A stretch of 36,314 nt of DNA from DATFNV01 sp035266225 (GTDB taxonomy: Bacteria; Planctomycetota; Planctomycetia; Gemmatales; Gemmataceae). The stretch's first letter is position 1, and every line of letters starts with the position of its first letter. This document shows positions 16,495 to 25,100 of this stretch, in pieces. Below the pieces are notes generated by a model that saw nothing but the letters and a program-made list of their open reading frames with translations, ran no database searches and was not told where the DNA came from. The DNA lies in the NCBI GenBank assembly GCA_035266225.1, contig DATFNV010000049.1, positions 1-36,314 on the forward strand, given 5' to 3'. The position numbers and the translations under genes are program-made.

Positions 16495-17691
16495 CTAATC
16501 CGGCTTGTACTCGAAGCCGGTCTTGACGTGCGGCAAGAGGACCTGCTTCAGACAGAGGCCGCCGACGAGGGGTCCCCAGACGAACGCGATCAGGGCCATC
16601 AGCCACGTGATGTCTTCCCACCCCGCGTCCATGGCCATGTCGAACAGGTCGAGCACGCCCGTCAGCAACACGAACAAGGGGAACGTGACGAGCGGAATGA
16701 TCGCCACGATGCACCCCGCCACGCTCCACTGGTACGACTCCAGGGCCTGCATCTTCACCGACGCGATGGCGATGGCCCCCGTTTGCGCCAGGCCCAGCAG
16801 CAGCACGAACACGAAGAGCAGGACCGACCACGGCGTGTTTTCCTCGTCGAGGATCGTCTCGGCCGACCACCAATGCTGGTGCTTGTCCTTCTTGGTGACG
16901 AACTTCTTGGTGGCCTTCTTCACCTTCGCCACTTCCTCGGGCGTGACGGCGTCGTTGACTCTCCTGAGGAAGTCCTCGTAACTGTCAAACTCCCTGTTCT
17001 TCCAGAGCGTGAGCTTGGTGATCGTATCGGCGGTCGCCTTGCCTCTCCCCAACTCGGTCAACATCTCCTCGGTGAGCTTGAACTTGACCTTCTTTTTGTC
17101 CTTGTCCACGGCGGCCGGGGCGACGGCCACGGAGCCGTCCTCCTCCCTCTGGGGGAAGGCCACGGGGATCATGAAGACGACGAAGTAGCCGACCCAGCCG
17201 AAGAAGCCGACCAGCGCCGTGCGCAATAGCCAGTTCGCCGGCGAGACGATCGTTTCCTGCGTCGGGCCGCGCGGGTCCTTCGACTTGAGGTTCCTGAGGA
17301 GTTCGTCGGCCAGGTCGTCCCCCGCGTCCCGCTCCTCCTCGTCCTCGTCCTCGTCCTCGTCCTCCTCGCCGTCCTCCTGGCGCTTCTTCTTTCTCTTCTT
17401 CCGCTTCTTGCGCTCCTCCTCGGCCTGCTTCCTCTTCTCTTCGGCCTCGTCCTTGACGACGGCGTAGGTGCCCTCGTCCTCGTCGTCGTCGGCGGCCGCG
17501 GCGGCGGCGGGCTTCTTGGCCACGGCGGCGGCGGGCTTCTTGGCCGCGTCGGCCTCGTCCTCGGCCGCCTCGCCGCCGGCCTTGAACATCTCCTCGCACT
17601 TGGGGCACTTGACCATCTTCCCCGCGGGGACCGGCTTGGCCGGCTTGAGGGTGGAACGGCACTTCGGACAGGTCAGCTTGGCAAGCGGCAT
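16495..17691 (-). CDS. Zinc-ribbon membrane protein with charged linker
   Basis: The protein has 398 residues. The ATG at 17691 follows GAGG. The N-terminus has a two-CPKC zinc ribbon (residues 8-11 and 29-32) of the MJ0042 type. Then come Ala/Lys runs and a segment at about 68-130 where acidic stretches alternate with a Lys/Arg block (KRKKRKKKR). One transmembrane helix is at about 152-176. A soluble loop of about 110 residues follows, with a helical TEEMLTELGRGKA segment. Three helices then follow, at about 287-310, 320-345 and 361-385. This architecture recurs in planctomycetes without a known role. It is probably an inner-membrane protein with the zinc ribbon in the cytoplasm. Confidence 0.88.
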   Translation of the reverse strand: MPLAKLTCPKCRSTLKPAKPVPAGKMVKCPKCEEMFKAGGEAAEDEADAAKKPAAAVAKKPAAAAAADDDEDEGTYAVVKDEAEEKRKQAEEERKKRKKRKKKRQEDGEEDEDEDEDEEERDAGDDLADELLRNLKSKDPRGPTQETIVSPANWLLRTALVGFFGWVGYFVVFMIPVAFPQREEDGSVAVAPAAVDKDKKKVKFKLTEEMLTELGRGKATADTITKLTLWKNREFDSYEDFLRRVNDAVTPEEVAKVKKATKKFVTKKDKHQHWWSAETILDEENTPWSVLLFVFVLLLGLAQTGAIAIASVKMQALESYQWSVAGCIVAIIPLVTFPLFVLLTGVLDLFDMAMDAGWEDITWLMALIAFVWGPLVGGLCLKQVLLPHVKTGFEYKPD

Positions 17692-17712
17692 GATCGCCTC
17701 GGTGGAATTGCA

Positions 17713-17794
17713 GATTGCAGATTGAAGATTGAAGATTGGAACAACCGTCCTTCCGGTCCTTCAATCTTCAATCTGCAATCTTCAATCTGCAATC
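17713..17794. repeat. AT-richer palindrome of ATTGAAG/ATTGCAG units (family E)
   Basis: The left arm 17713-17738 and right arm 17769-17794 match at 25 of 26 positions as reverse complements. Each arm is a short tandem array of the heptamer ATTGAAG/ATTGCAG. Its composition is strikingly AT-rich against the surrounding GC-rich sequence. It starts 8 bases past the stop of the methyltransferase gene on the minus strand. Confidence 0.87.
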
Positions 17795-17802
17795 GTATCG
17801 GG

Positions 17803-18894
17803 TCAGCCCGGCTTCCGCCAGACGGTGATGACCGCCGGTTGACCGAGGACGCGCACGTCGACCTGCCGGAGCAGTTTCCAGCCGGCCGCCCGCGCCGCTT
17901 CGCGCAGCGGGGCGTCCTCGCTGACGAGCAACACCGCCCGCCCCCCCGGCTTCAGCACGCGGTCGTATTCCGGCACCATCCTGTGGTAGAGGGGGCCGAC
18001 CTCTTCCGGCCGGCTGAGCTGCTTGCCGAAGGGCGGGTTTGACACGATCTGATCCGCGCTGGCGTCGTCCAAAGGCAGTCGGACGGCGTCCCAGCGTTCC
18101 AGCCGCGCCGGGCCGAGGTGGCGCAGGTTCGTCTCGGCGGCGCGCACGGCATTCGCTTCCTGGTCGCCGCCGCAGACTTCCAGCGTGCCGAGGCGGTGCC
18201 GGCGGGCGTAAGCAATCGCCTCGCCCAGGATGGTGCCCGCGCCGCACATCGGATCGACGAGGCGCATGTCGGGCCGCGGTTCCGCCAGGCGCACCATCGC
18301 GGCGGCAACGGTCGGCCGCAGCGACGCGGGCAGGTGCTCCTGCTTCCAGCTGCGGTGGCGCATGCTGCGGTCCGACAGGCGCAGGCCGCACACCGCCGTT
18401 CGGCCGTCGATGGTCAGCCACACCTCGACGGCCGCGTTTTCGCCGACCGGCCGCCAGCTCGCCGGGAAATGACCGGCCAGCCCGCCCGCCAGCGCCTCCA
18501 GCGCGTCCACGCGCCGGTAGCCGTGCTGCCCATGCATCTGTGCCACCAGGTGATAGCTCGGTTTGCCCTTCGGCTTGGGCCGCAGCGCGTGGTGGATGGC
18601 CAGCAGGCGGCCCCAGTCGGCATCGTGGGCCGTCCAGCGGCGGATCGATTTCAGGTCCTCCGCCCGGTAGGTCAAGGCGTCGCTGCCCCAGGCGAGCAGG
18701 AAAACGTCCTCGGTGGTACTCAATTCCAGGACGCGCTCGACCTCCGGCGCCCGGAAGACGACGAGCCCGTGGCCGCTCTTTTTCACCTCGCCGCCGAGGT
18801 CGTCGCTGATCTCCTCGGCGGCGATGGCCTCCAGTCCGGGCAGGACCATCGCGTACAGCGGCGGCGGTTCGGCGGGGGGACGGCGCGGGGGCAT
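17803..18894 (-). CDS. THUMP / UPF0020 family tRNA or rRNA guanine-N2 methyltransferase
   Basis: The protein has 363 residues. The ATG at 18894 has CGGAG six bases upstream; the further upstream in-frame ATG lies inside the palindrome and is not used. Residues about 15-165 form the ferredoxin-like and THUMP RNA-binding part (YAMVLPGLEAIAAEEI). The Rossmann methyltransferase part follows, with motif I DPMCGAGT at 214-221, an acidic SAM-ribose site GGDQEANAV at 242-250 and motif IV NPPF at 286-289. NPPF enzymes of this group (RlmL N-terminal type, TrmN/Trm14) make m2G in rRNA or tRNA. The size without a second methyltransferase domain is closer to Trm14/TrmN than to RlmL. All catalytic motifs are intact. 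Confidence 0.9.
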   Translation of the reverse strand: MPPRRPPAEPPPLYAMVLPGLEAIAAEEISDDLGGEVKKSGHGLVVFRAPEVERVLELSTTEDVFLLAWGSDALTYRAEDLKSIRRWTAHDADWGRLLAIHHALRPKPKGKPSYHLVAQMHGQHGYRRVDALEALAGGLAGHFPASWRPVGENAAVEVWLTIDGRTAVCGLRLSDRSMRHRSWKQEHLPASLRPTVAAAMVRLAEPRPDMRLVDPMCGAGTILGEAIAYARRHRLGTLEVCGGDQEANAVRAAETNLRHLGPARLERWDAVRLPLDDASADQIVSNPPFGKQLSRPEEVGPLYHRMVPEYDRVLKPGGRAVLLVSEDAPLREAARAAGWKLLRQVDVRVLGQPAVITVWRKPG

Positions 18895-18908
18895 GGGGGT
18901 CTCCGTTC

Positions 18909-18970
18909 GCCGCTTGCGGCTTGGCGTTCGCTTCATCCCTCGATGGTGAGAACGCTAAGCCGCAAGCGGC
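18909..18970. repeat. Palindrome family A, copy 2
   Basis: The arms 18909-18929 and 18950-18970 match except for one G/T position, around a 20-base loop. The core is the same as copy 1. Here it lies between two divergent starts (18894 minus, 19107 plus), so it cannot be a simple terminator for either neighbour. Confidence 0.88.
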
Positions 18971-18989
18971 TGAGGGGCTTGGCCTCGCC

Positions 18990-19017
18990 TTGCGTGGCCT
19001 GGCGCCCTTGGTATAGT
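18990..19017 (+). promoter_or_regulatory. Candidate promoter of the TPR/alpha-CTD gene
   Basis: TTGCGT (18990-18995) and TATAGT (19012-19017; five of six consensus bases) are 16 bases apart. They lie about 90 bases before the ATG at 19107. A purine tract at 19075-19100, holding two copies of GGGACAAGGGA, lies between them and the start and includes the ribosome site. Confidence 0.42.
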
Positions 19018-19106
19018 AACAAATTCCCCGCCCTATTCGCTCGAAGGCCCAGACGCACTTCGGCCCGACGACGAGGGACAAGGGAGAAGGGACAAGGGAA
19101 ACACGC

Positions 19107-20450
19107 ATGGTTGAGCCGATGCTGATCGATCTGAAGTCGTTGTTGGTGGAGCGCGAGGACTGCGACGCGGGCACGGTGCAGAAGCTGCGCGAGGCGCTGG
19201 CCCAGGGAAGCAACCAGTATCGCGCCCTGCGCGACGTGACGGAATCTCTCAAGAAGAAACTCGAAGGCGCGACCGGTACGGCCGCCAAGAAGTGGCACCT
19301 CAAGCTGGGCATCGCCCAGTTCTTCCTCGGCCACACCGGCGAGGCTGCCGACAACCTGCGCCAGGCCGAGGGGGCCCTCGCCGGCTTCTACCTCGGCCGC
19401 TCGCTGGTGTCGCTGCACCACCTCGACGAGGCGCTGAAGGCCTTCGACAAGGCGGAGAAGTCGGGCTACACCTCCGGTCAGGTGCAGCTGCAGCGCGCCG
19501 GCATCCACCGCCAGAAGGGCGACCTCCAGGACGCCCGTAGCGTCCTGGAGAAGTTGAAGGACGGACAGGCGCACAACCCCGAGTACCACTTCCAGCTCGG
19601 CGCCTGCGACCTGGCGGACGGCAACAAGGGGCAGGCGGTCACGCACTTCGAGCGCGCCGTCGAACTCGACCCCGGCCACAGCGCCGCCCTCTTCCAGCTC
19701 GGCCACATCAACGACCAGGCCGGCAACGACGACGAGGCCATCGACTACTACGAGCGCTGCCTCCTGCAGCCGCCCATCCACGTCGGCGCCCTCAACAACC
19801 TCGGCGTCCTCTACGAGGACAACGACAAGTACGACAAGGCCGCCGACTGCTACAAGCGCATTCTCGGCTCCAACCCGATCGATGAGCGCGCCCGCCTGTT
19901 TCTCAAGGACGCCCAGGCGTCGCAGACGATGTACTACAGCCCGGAGGAGGAACACTCGTTCCGCCAGTTCAGCCAGGTGCTGGAGATCCCCGTTACCGAC
20001 TTTGAACTGTCGGTGCGCAGCCGCAACTGCCTGAAGAAGATGAACATCCGCACCCTCGGCGACCTGACGCGCGTCACCGAACAGCAGCTCCTGAGCAGCA
20101 AGAACTTCGGCGAAACCTCGCTGCTGGAAATCAAGGAGATGATGACCACGAAGGGCCTGCGCCTAGGGCAGTCGCTGGAAGAGGGTGTCACGGGCGGTCC
20201 CGACCTGCGCTACCGGCCACCGACCTCGCTGAGCGAGGAGCAGCAGGCGGTGCTGAGCAAGCCGGTGACCGACCTGAACCTGTCGGTGCGGGCGCGGAAG
20301 TGCATGAATCGCCTCGGCATCAACACCCTCGGCGACGTGATCCAGCGCACCGCCGACGAGCTGCTGGAGTCAAAGAACTTCGGCATGACCTCGCTCAACG
20401 AGGTGCGCGAGAAATTGGGGCAGTTCGGGCTGACGCTGCGCGGCGACTGA
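19107..20450 (+). CDS. TPR protein with two RNA polymerase alpha-CTD-like domains
   Basis: The protein has 447 residues. The ATG at 19107 follows AAGGGAA; a second ATG at 19119 is possible. Residues about 60-257 form around six tetratricopeptide repeats, for example EAIDYYERCLLQPP and KAADCYKRILGSNP. Residues 295-355 and 386-446 each match the C-terminal domain of the RNA polymerase alpha subunit (VRSRNCLKKMNIRTLGDL and VRARKCMNRLGINTLGDV). In the first domain the equivalents of E. coli R265, N268, C269, K271, N294, G296 and S299 are all kept (R304, N307, C308, K310, N333, G335, S338). In the second, R265 and C269 are kept, but N268 is Lys398 and K271 is Asn401. The rest of alpha is absent. 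It could bind DNA or regulators at promoters while the TPRs recruit a partner. It lies directly upstream of tgt. Confidence 0.93.
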   Translation: MVEPMLIDLKSLLVEREDCDAGTVQKLREALAQGSNQYRALRDVTESLKKKLEGATGTAAKKWHLKLGIAQFFLGHTGEAADNLRQAEGALAGFYLGRSLVSLHHLDEALKAFDKAEKSGYTSGQVQLQRAGIHRQKGDLQDARSVLEKLKDGQAHNPEYHFQLGACDLADGNKGQAVTHFERAVELDPGHSAALFQLGHINDQAGNDDEAIDYYERCLLQPPIHVGALNNLGVLYEDNDKYDKAADCYKRILGSNPIDERARLFLKDAQASQTMYYSPEEEHSFRQFSQVLEIPVTDFELSVRSRNCLKKMNIRTLGDLTRVTEQQLLSSKNFGETSLLEIKEMMTTKGLRLGQSLEEGVTGGPDLRYRPPTSLSEEQQAVLSKPVTDLNLSVRARKCMNRLGINTLGDVIQRTADELLESKNFGMTSLNEVREKLGQFGLTLRGD

Positions 20451-20455
20451 TCTTT

Positions 20456-20517
20456 AGCCGCTTGCGGCTTAGCGTTCGCTTCATACCGAGGAAGCGAACG
20501 CTAAGCCGCAAGCGGCT
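20456..20517. repeat. Palindrome family A, copy 3 (perfect 26-bp arms)
   Basis: The arms 20456-20481 and 20492-20517 are exact reverse complements with a 10-base loop. It begins 5 bases after the stop of the TPR/alpha-CTD gene and ends 8 bases before the tgt ATG. It therefore occupies the place where a tgt ribosome site would be expected, and could couple termination and translation control. Confidence 0.9.
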
Positions 20518-20525
20518 TACTGCTT

Positions 20526-21635
20526 ATGGCCATCCGCTTTCAACTCCTGCACACCGACCAAGCCGCCCGCTGCGGGCATATGGACACCCCGCACGGCCCC
20601 GTCGAAACGCCGGTCTTCATGGCCGTCGGCACGCAGGGGACCGTCAAGGGTCTGACGCCGGCACAGCTCCGCGACGTCGGCGTCCAGGTCATCCTCGGCA
20701 ACACCTATCACCTGGCGCTGCGCCCCGGCGCCGACCTCATCGCCGACCTCGGCGGACTGCACCGGTTCAGCGGTTGGGACGGCCCCATCCTCACCGACAG
20801 CGGCGGCTTCCAGGTCTACAGCCTGGCCCAGTCGCGCAGGATCGACGACCGCGCCGCCGTCTTTCGCTCGCACATCGACGGGGCGCTGCTGGAGCTGAGT
20901 CCCGAGTCGGCCATCGCCATCCAGGAGAAGCTCGGCTCGGACATCGCCATGTGCCTCGACGAGTGTCCGCCGTTCGGCACGCCGCCGGACTACCTGCGCG
21001 TCGCCGTGCGCCGGACGATCCACTGGGCGGAGCGCTGCCGCGACGCCCACCGGCGGCCGGACCAGGCCCTGTTCGGCATCGTCCAAGGTGGGACCGACCT
21101 GGCGCTGCGGGCGGAGTGTGCCGAGGCACTGCGGCGGCTCGATTTCCCCGGTTATGCGCTGGGCGGTTTCAGCGTCGGCGAGACGCCGGAGCAGATGGCG
21201 GCGGCGCTGGCGCCGACGGCGGAATTGCTGCCGGCCGACCGGCCGCGCTATCTCATGGGCGTCGGCCGGCCGCAGGACATCCTCGCCGGGGTGGCGGCCG
21301 GCATCGACCTGTTCGATTGCGTGCTGCCGACACGCAACGGCCGCAATGCCCAGGCGTTCACCGCCGAGGGGGTCGTGAGGATGCGTAACGCCCGGCACCG
21401 GCGAGATTCGGCCCCCCTGGAGTCCGGTTGTGGCTGTTACACCTGTGTACGTTTCAGCCGGGCCTATTTGCATCACCTGTTTCTGGCGGAGGAGATGCTC
21501 GGCCCGACGCTGCTGTCGCTGCACAACGTGGCGTTCTACTGCCGGTTGATGGCCGAAGTCCGGCGGGCGATCCGCGAAGGGCGCTTCGCCGAGTTTGCCG
21601 CGGTCAATCTTGCCCGGTGGCAGGCGCCCGCTTAG
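20526..21635 (+). CDS. tgt: Queuine tRNA-ribosyltransferase (tRNA-guanine transglycosylase)
   Basis: The protein has 369 residues, close to the usual 370-380. It swaps guanine-34 of GUN-anticodon tRNAs for preQ1 during queuosine synthesis. Conserved features are GNTYHLALRPG (58-68), LTDSGGFQV (89-97; general base Asp91), GIVQGGT (184-190), the nucleophile Asp264 in FDCVLPTRNGRNAQAFT, and the zinc ligands Cys302, Cys304, Cys307 and His333. The catalytic and zinc residues are all present. No clear Shine-Dalgarno precedes the ATG, because a hairpin ends eight bases before it. The next genes, yajC and secDF, follow in the classical tgt-yajC-secDF order. queA is not in the window. Confidence 0.98.
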   Translation: MAIRFQLLHTDQAARCGHMDTPHGPVETPVFMAVGTQGTVKGLTPAQLRDVGVQVILGNTYHLALRPGADLIADLGGLHRFSGWDGPILTDSGGFQVYSLAQSRRIDDRAAVFRSHIDGALLELSPESAIAIQEKLGSDIAMCLDECPPFGTPPDYLRVAVRRTIHWAERCRDAHRRPDQALFGIVQGGTDLALRAECAEALRRLDFPGYALGGFSVGETPEQMAAALAPTAELLPADRPRYLMGVGRPQDILAGVAAGIDLFDCVLPTRNGRNAQAFTAEGVVRMRNARHRRDSAPLESGCGCYTCVRFSRAYLHHLFLAEEMLGPTLLSLHNVAFYCRLMAEVRRAIREGRFAEFAAVNLARWQAPA

Positions 21636-21677
21636 GATATGTCTTTTACGGCACCGCCACCCAGCGAAAGGCCTCGC

Positions 21678-22058
21678 ATGCTCGCGACCCTTCTTCTGTT
21701 CGCCGAGGACCCGCCCCAGGGCCAACCGGGCTGGTTCGGGATGTTGCCCTTCATCGCCATCGCCGTCGTCTTCCTCCTGATGATGATGCGCAACTCGCGC
21801 CGCCAGGATCGCGACCGGCAGGCGATGCTCTCCACCCTGGACAAGAACGACAAGGTGCTGACCATCGGCGGCATCTACGCCACCGTCATCTCGGTCAGCC
21901 CGAACGAGGACGAGGTCGTCGTCAAGGTGGACGACAACACGCGCCTGAAGGTGACCAAGGGCAGCATCTCGCGCAACATCACCAAGGAACTCGCCGCGGC
22001 CCCGCCCAAGCCGGATGCCGCCTCGTCCACCGCGGTCACGACCAAGCCCAATAGCTAA
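21678..22058 (+). CDS. yajC: Preprotein translocase accessory subunit YajC
   Basis: The protein has 126 residues. The ATG at 21678 is favoured over 21639 because GAAAGG lies at proper spacing. One transmembrane helix lies at about residues 20-39 (FGMLPFIAIAVVFLLMMM). It is followed by a cytoplasmic basic segment and the YajC core, NDKVLTIGGIYATVISV, with the strand pattern EVVVKVDDNTRLKVTKGSI. The Ala/Pro tail is short. YajC associates with SecDF in the holotranslocon. It follows tgt by 42 bases and precedes secDF by 87 bases. Confidence 0.96.
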   Translation: MLATLLLFAEDPPQGQPGWFGMLPFIAIAVVFLLMMMRNSRRQDRDRQAMLSTLDKNDKVLTIGGIYATVISVSPNEDEVVVKVDDNTRLKVTKGSISRNITKELAAAPPKPDAASSTAVTTKPNS

Positions 22059-22078
22059 TTCGCCGCGGCGGCGCGTGC

Positions 22079-22096
22079 GCCGGCAGGGCTGCCGGC
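22079..22096. other. Short GC hairpin between yajC and secDF
   Basis: The sequence GCCGGCAG-GG-CTGCCGGC is a perfect 8-bp-stem hairpin, within a wider GC palindrome from about 22064 to 22104. It lies 20 bases after the yajC stop. It may modulate downstream expression; there is no T-run. Confidence 0.5.
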
Positions 22097-22145
22097 CGCC
22101 GCCACGGTGCGAGGTCCCCGACTCTCACTCGTCTCATCACCGATC

Positions 22146-25100
22146 ATGAAATCGTTTACCTGGAAGATCGTTCTCTGTGTCGTCCCGATCCTGATCGGGA
22201 TCTTGGTGGTCGGCCGAGCCTTCTCGCGCTACGAGAACGGCGAGGGCGGCTTCAACCTCGGCGTGGACCTCGTCGGGGGCACCATCCTCGTCTACGAGGT
22301 GGACGTGTCGCACTGGCCTGGCGGCGTCAAGCCGAACGACTACTCGGTGGCCAAGCTCACCGCCAGGCTCAAGCAGCGCATCGACCCCGCCGATCTCTAC
22401 AACGTCCGCATCACCCCGCTGAGCGACACCCGCATCGAAATCGTCCTGCCGACCGGCGGCGTCAAATATGCCCAGGCTCAGGAGAGGAATTGGAACAACC
22501 TGATCGAGGAGGTGAAGCAGAAGTGGCCGCCCAAGGATCCGAATTCCGGGGCGTACAACGTCGGCATCGACCAGTGGGAGCAGCTCATCGACGCCGTCGC
22601 CAAGGAGCACGTCGGCCAGGCCGACTTCAAGCCCGATGAGGTGGTGAAGTTCGTCGAGGCCCACAAGCCCGGCAAGGGGGAGAAGCGCCGGGGCATGACC
22701 AGCGAGCGGGTTCAGGAGATCAAGGAGCTGATCTCGCAGCAGGGCAACCTGAAGTTCGTCATCCTGGCCAACGACCGGGACGACAAGGACGCCATCGAGG
22801 TGGCCAAGTCCTGGTTCGCCGACGCCGGCACCGACCTCAAGAAGCAGGAGGCGCTCAAAGTCGCTGCCGTCACCGGCAAGCCCCCGCCCTCGCCCCACCC
22901 GCCCAACGGCAAGTACTTCGAGGTCACGCTCGGCGACTCCAGGGGCTACTACAACTACAATTGGATCGAGTTGGGCAAGAACGAGCGCAACACCGTCCAC
23001 CTGGACAACGCCTCCGAAAACGACCCCCAGGTCAACTCCCTCTGGCAGGCGCTGGCCGCGGCGCGTGAGAAGGATGAGGTCGTGCCGTGGCAGGGGGTCC
23101 TCTATTATAGCCGCAAGGTCGTCAACCCCGACCGGCTGCCGGAGGCGGACCGCGGCAAGAAGTACGAGTACTTCCTGCTGACGCGCGACTCGGGCATGGA
23201 CGATCAGGGCCACCCGGTGCCCACCCTGACCGGCGAGTACCTCATCGACTCCAGGCCCGAGAGCGACGACAAGCACGGGATTGTCGTCTCCTTCCGCTTC
23301 AACAGCGAAGGGGCGCACCTGCTGTCGGACCTGACCACGAAGAACGTGCAGCGGCAGATGGCCATCGTGCTGGACGCCTACATCGAGTCGGCCCCGAACA
23401 TCCAGCAGCCGCTCACCAACGGCGGCGGCATCATCTACGGCAGATACACCCAGGAGGACGTGGAGCGCATGGTCACGATCCTCCGCTCGGGTGCCCTGCC
23501 GGCAAGCCTCAAGCCGCAGCCAGTCAGCGAGAACACGATGGGCGCCACCCTCGGCGCCGACACGATCAAGTGGGGCACGATTTCCGTGCTGGTGGCCTTC
23601 GCCGCCGTCCTGGCCTTCATGCTCTTCTATTACCGCTTCGCCGGCCTGGTGGCCTGCGTCGCCCTGCTCGCCAACCTGATCCTGACCATCGCGGTCATGG
23701 TGCTCATTAACGCCACCTTCACCCTGCCCGGCCTGGCCGGCCTGGTGCTGACGCTCGGCATGGCCGTCGATGCCAACGTGCTCATCTACGAACGCTTGCG
23801 CGAGGAGCGCGAGCGCGGCGCCAGCCTGGCCCTGGCCATCCGCAACGGCTACGACCGGGCCTTCCCGACCATCATCGACACCCACCTGTCCAGCATCTTC
23901 ACGGCGGTCGTGCTGTACGTCGTCGGCAACGACCAGCTCAAGGGCTTCGGCATCAGTCTGACGCTGGGCCTCATCATCAGTCTGTTCACGTCGCTCGTCA
24001 TGACCCGCCTCATGTTCGACTTCTGGCTGGCGCGGGGCTGGCTGCAGAAGCTGAGCATGATGAAGCTCTTCTCGAAGCCGAACATCGACTTCATGGCCAT
24101 CCGCTACTACTGGTTCACCGCGACCATTGTCCTGACCATCCTCGGTGCCTCGGTGTTCTTCTACCGCCTGGACAGCGGCGGCCTGAACATCGACTTCACG
24201 GGCGGCACCAAGTATAGCGGCCTGCTGAAGGAAAACATGGGCATGACCATCGGCGAGCTGCGCGACGCCTTGAGCGAGAAGGAGCAGCGGCAGAAGCTGG
24301 CCGTCAAGGACGTCAAGCCGCTCGACGACCAGGGCAACTACGAGGTCACCTACGCCGACGGCCAGGTCACTGACCTCTACGTCAACAAAAAGCCGGACGG
24401 CAAGCTGTTCACGCCGGACGAGGTCAAGGAGCGCGCCCAGGCGCTGCCCGACGTCTCGGTGGAGCAGATTTACTCCAAGGAGTTCACCGAAGGGGACCAG
24501 CAGGACCACAGCCGGCTCTTCACGGTGCGTACCCAGGAGATGTCGCCGGACATCGTCCAGTCGTCGATCAGCCGGCTCCTCGCCGGTAAGTTGCAGCAGA
24601 CCGAACTGGTCGAATACTCGGTCGAAAAGGACGGCAAGAGCGCTCACCTGATATTCAACACGTTCGCCTCGCCGGCACAGGTCCAGATGCTGGTGGAACG
24701 GCAGTTCCGGCGGACGCCCGCGCTGGAGGCGATTGCAGGCCAGTTCACCCTGGAACGGCTCGGCGAGGAAAAGGAAGGTCGCTTCAAGGAGATGCGGCTG
24801 GTGCTGACCTCGACCGGTGCAGTGGCCCCGGGGACGCTTGAGCAGGCGCTGCAGGCGGTGCAGAAGGAGTTCGCCAGCCGCCCCCAGCCGGAGGGCCTGG
24901 AGAATTTCGACAGCCAGTTGGCCTACGATACGCAGCTGCGTGCCCTGTACGCCATCCTGGCGAGTTGGGGCGCCATCCTGCTGTACCTGTGGCTCCGCTT
25001 CGGCAACTGGACCTTCGGCCTGGCGGCGGTGCTGTGCCTGATCCACGACCTGTTCTTCACGCTCGGCGTTATCGGCGTGGCCCACTACCTGCACGCCATC

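Noticed and set aside
19075..19099. GGGACAAGGGA double repeat as a regulatory operator
   Set aside because: It overlaps the purine-rich ribosome-site region of the TPR/alpha-CTD gene and two copies are too few to argue for an operator.
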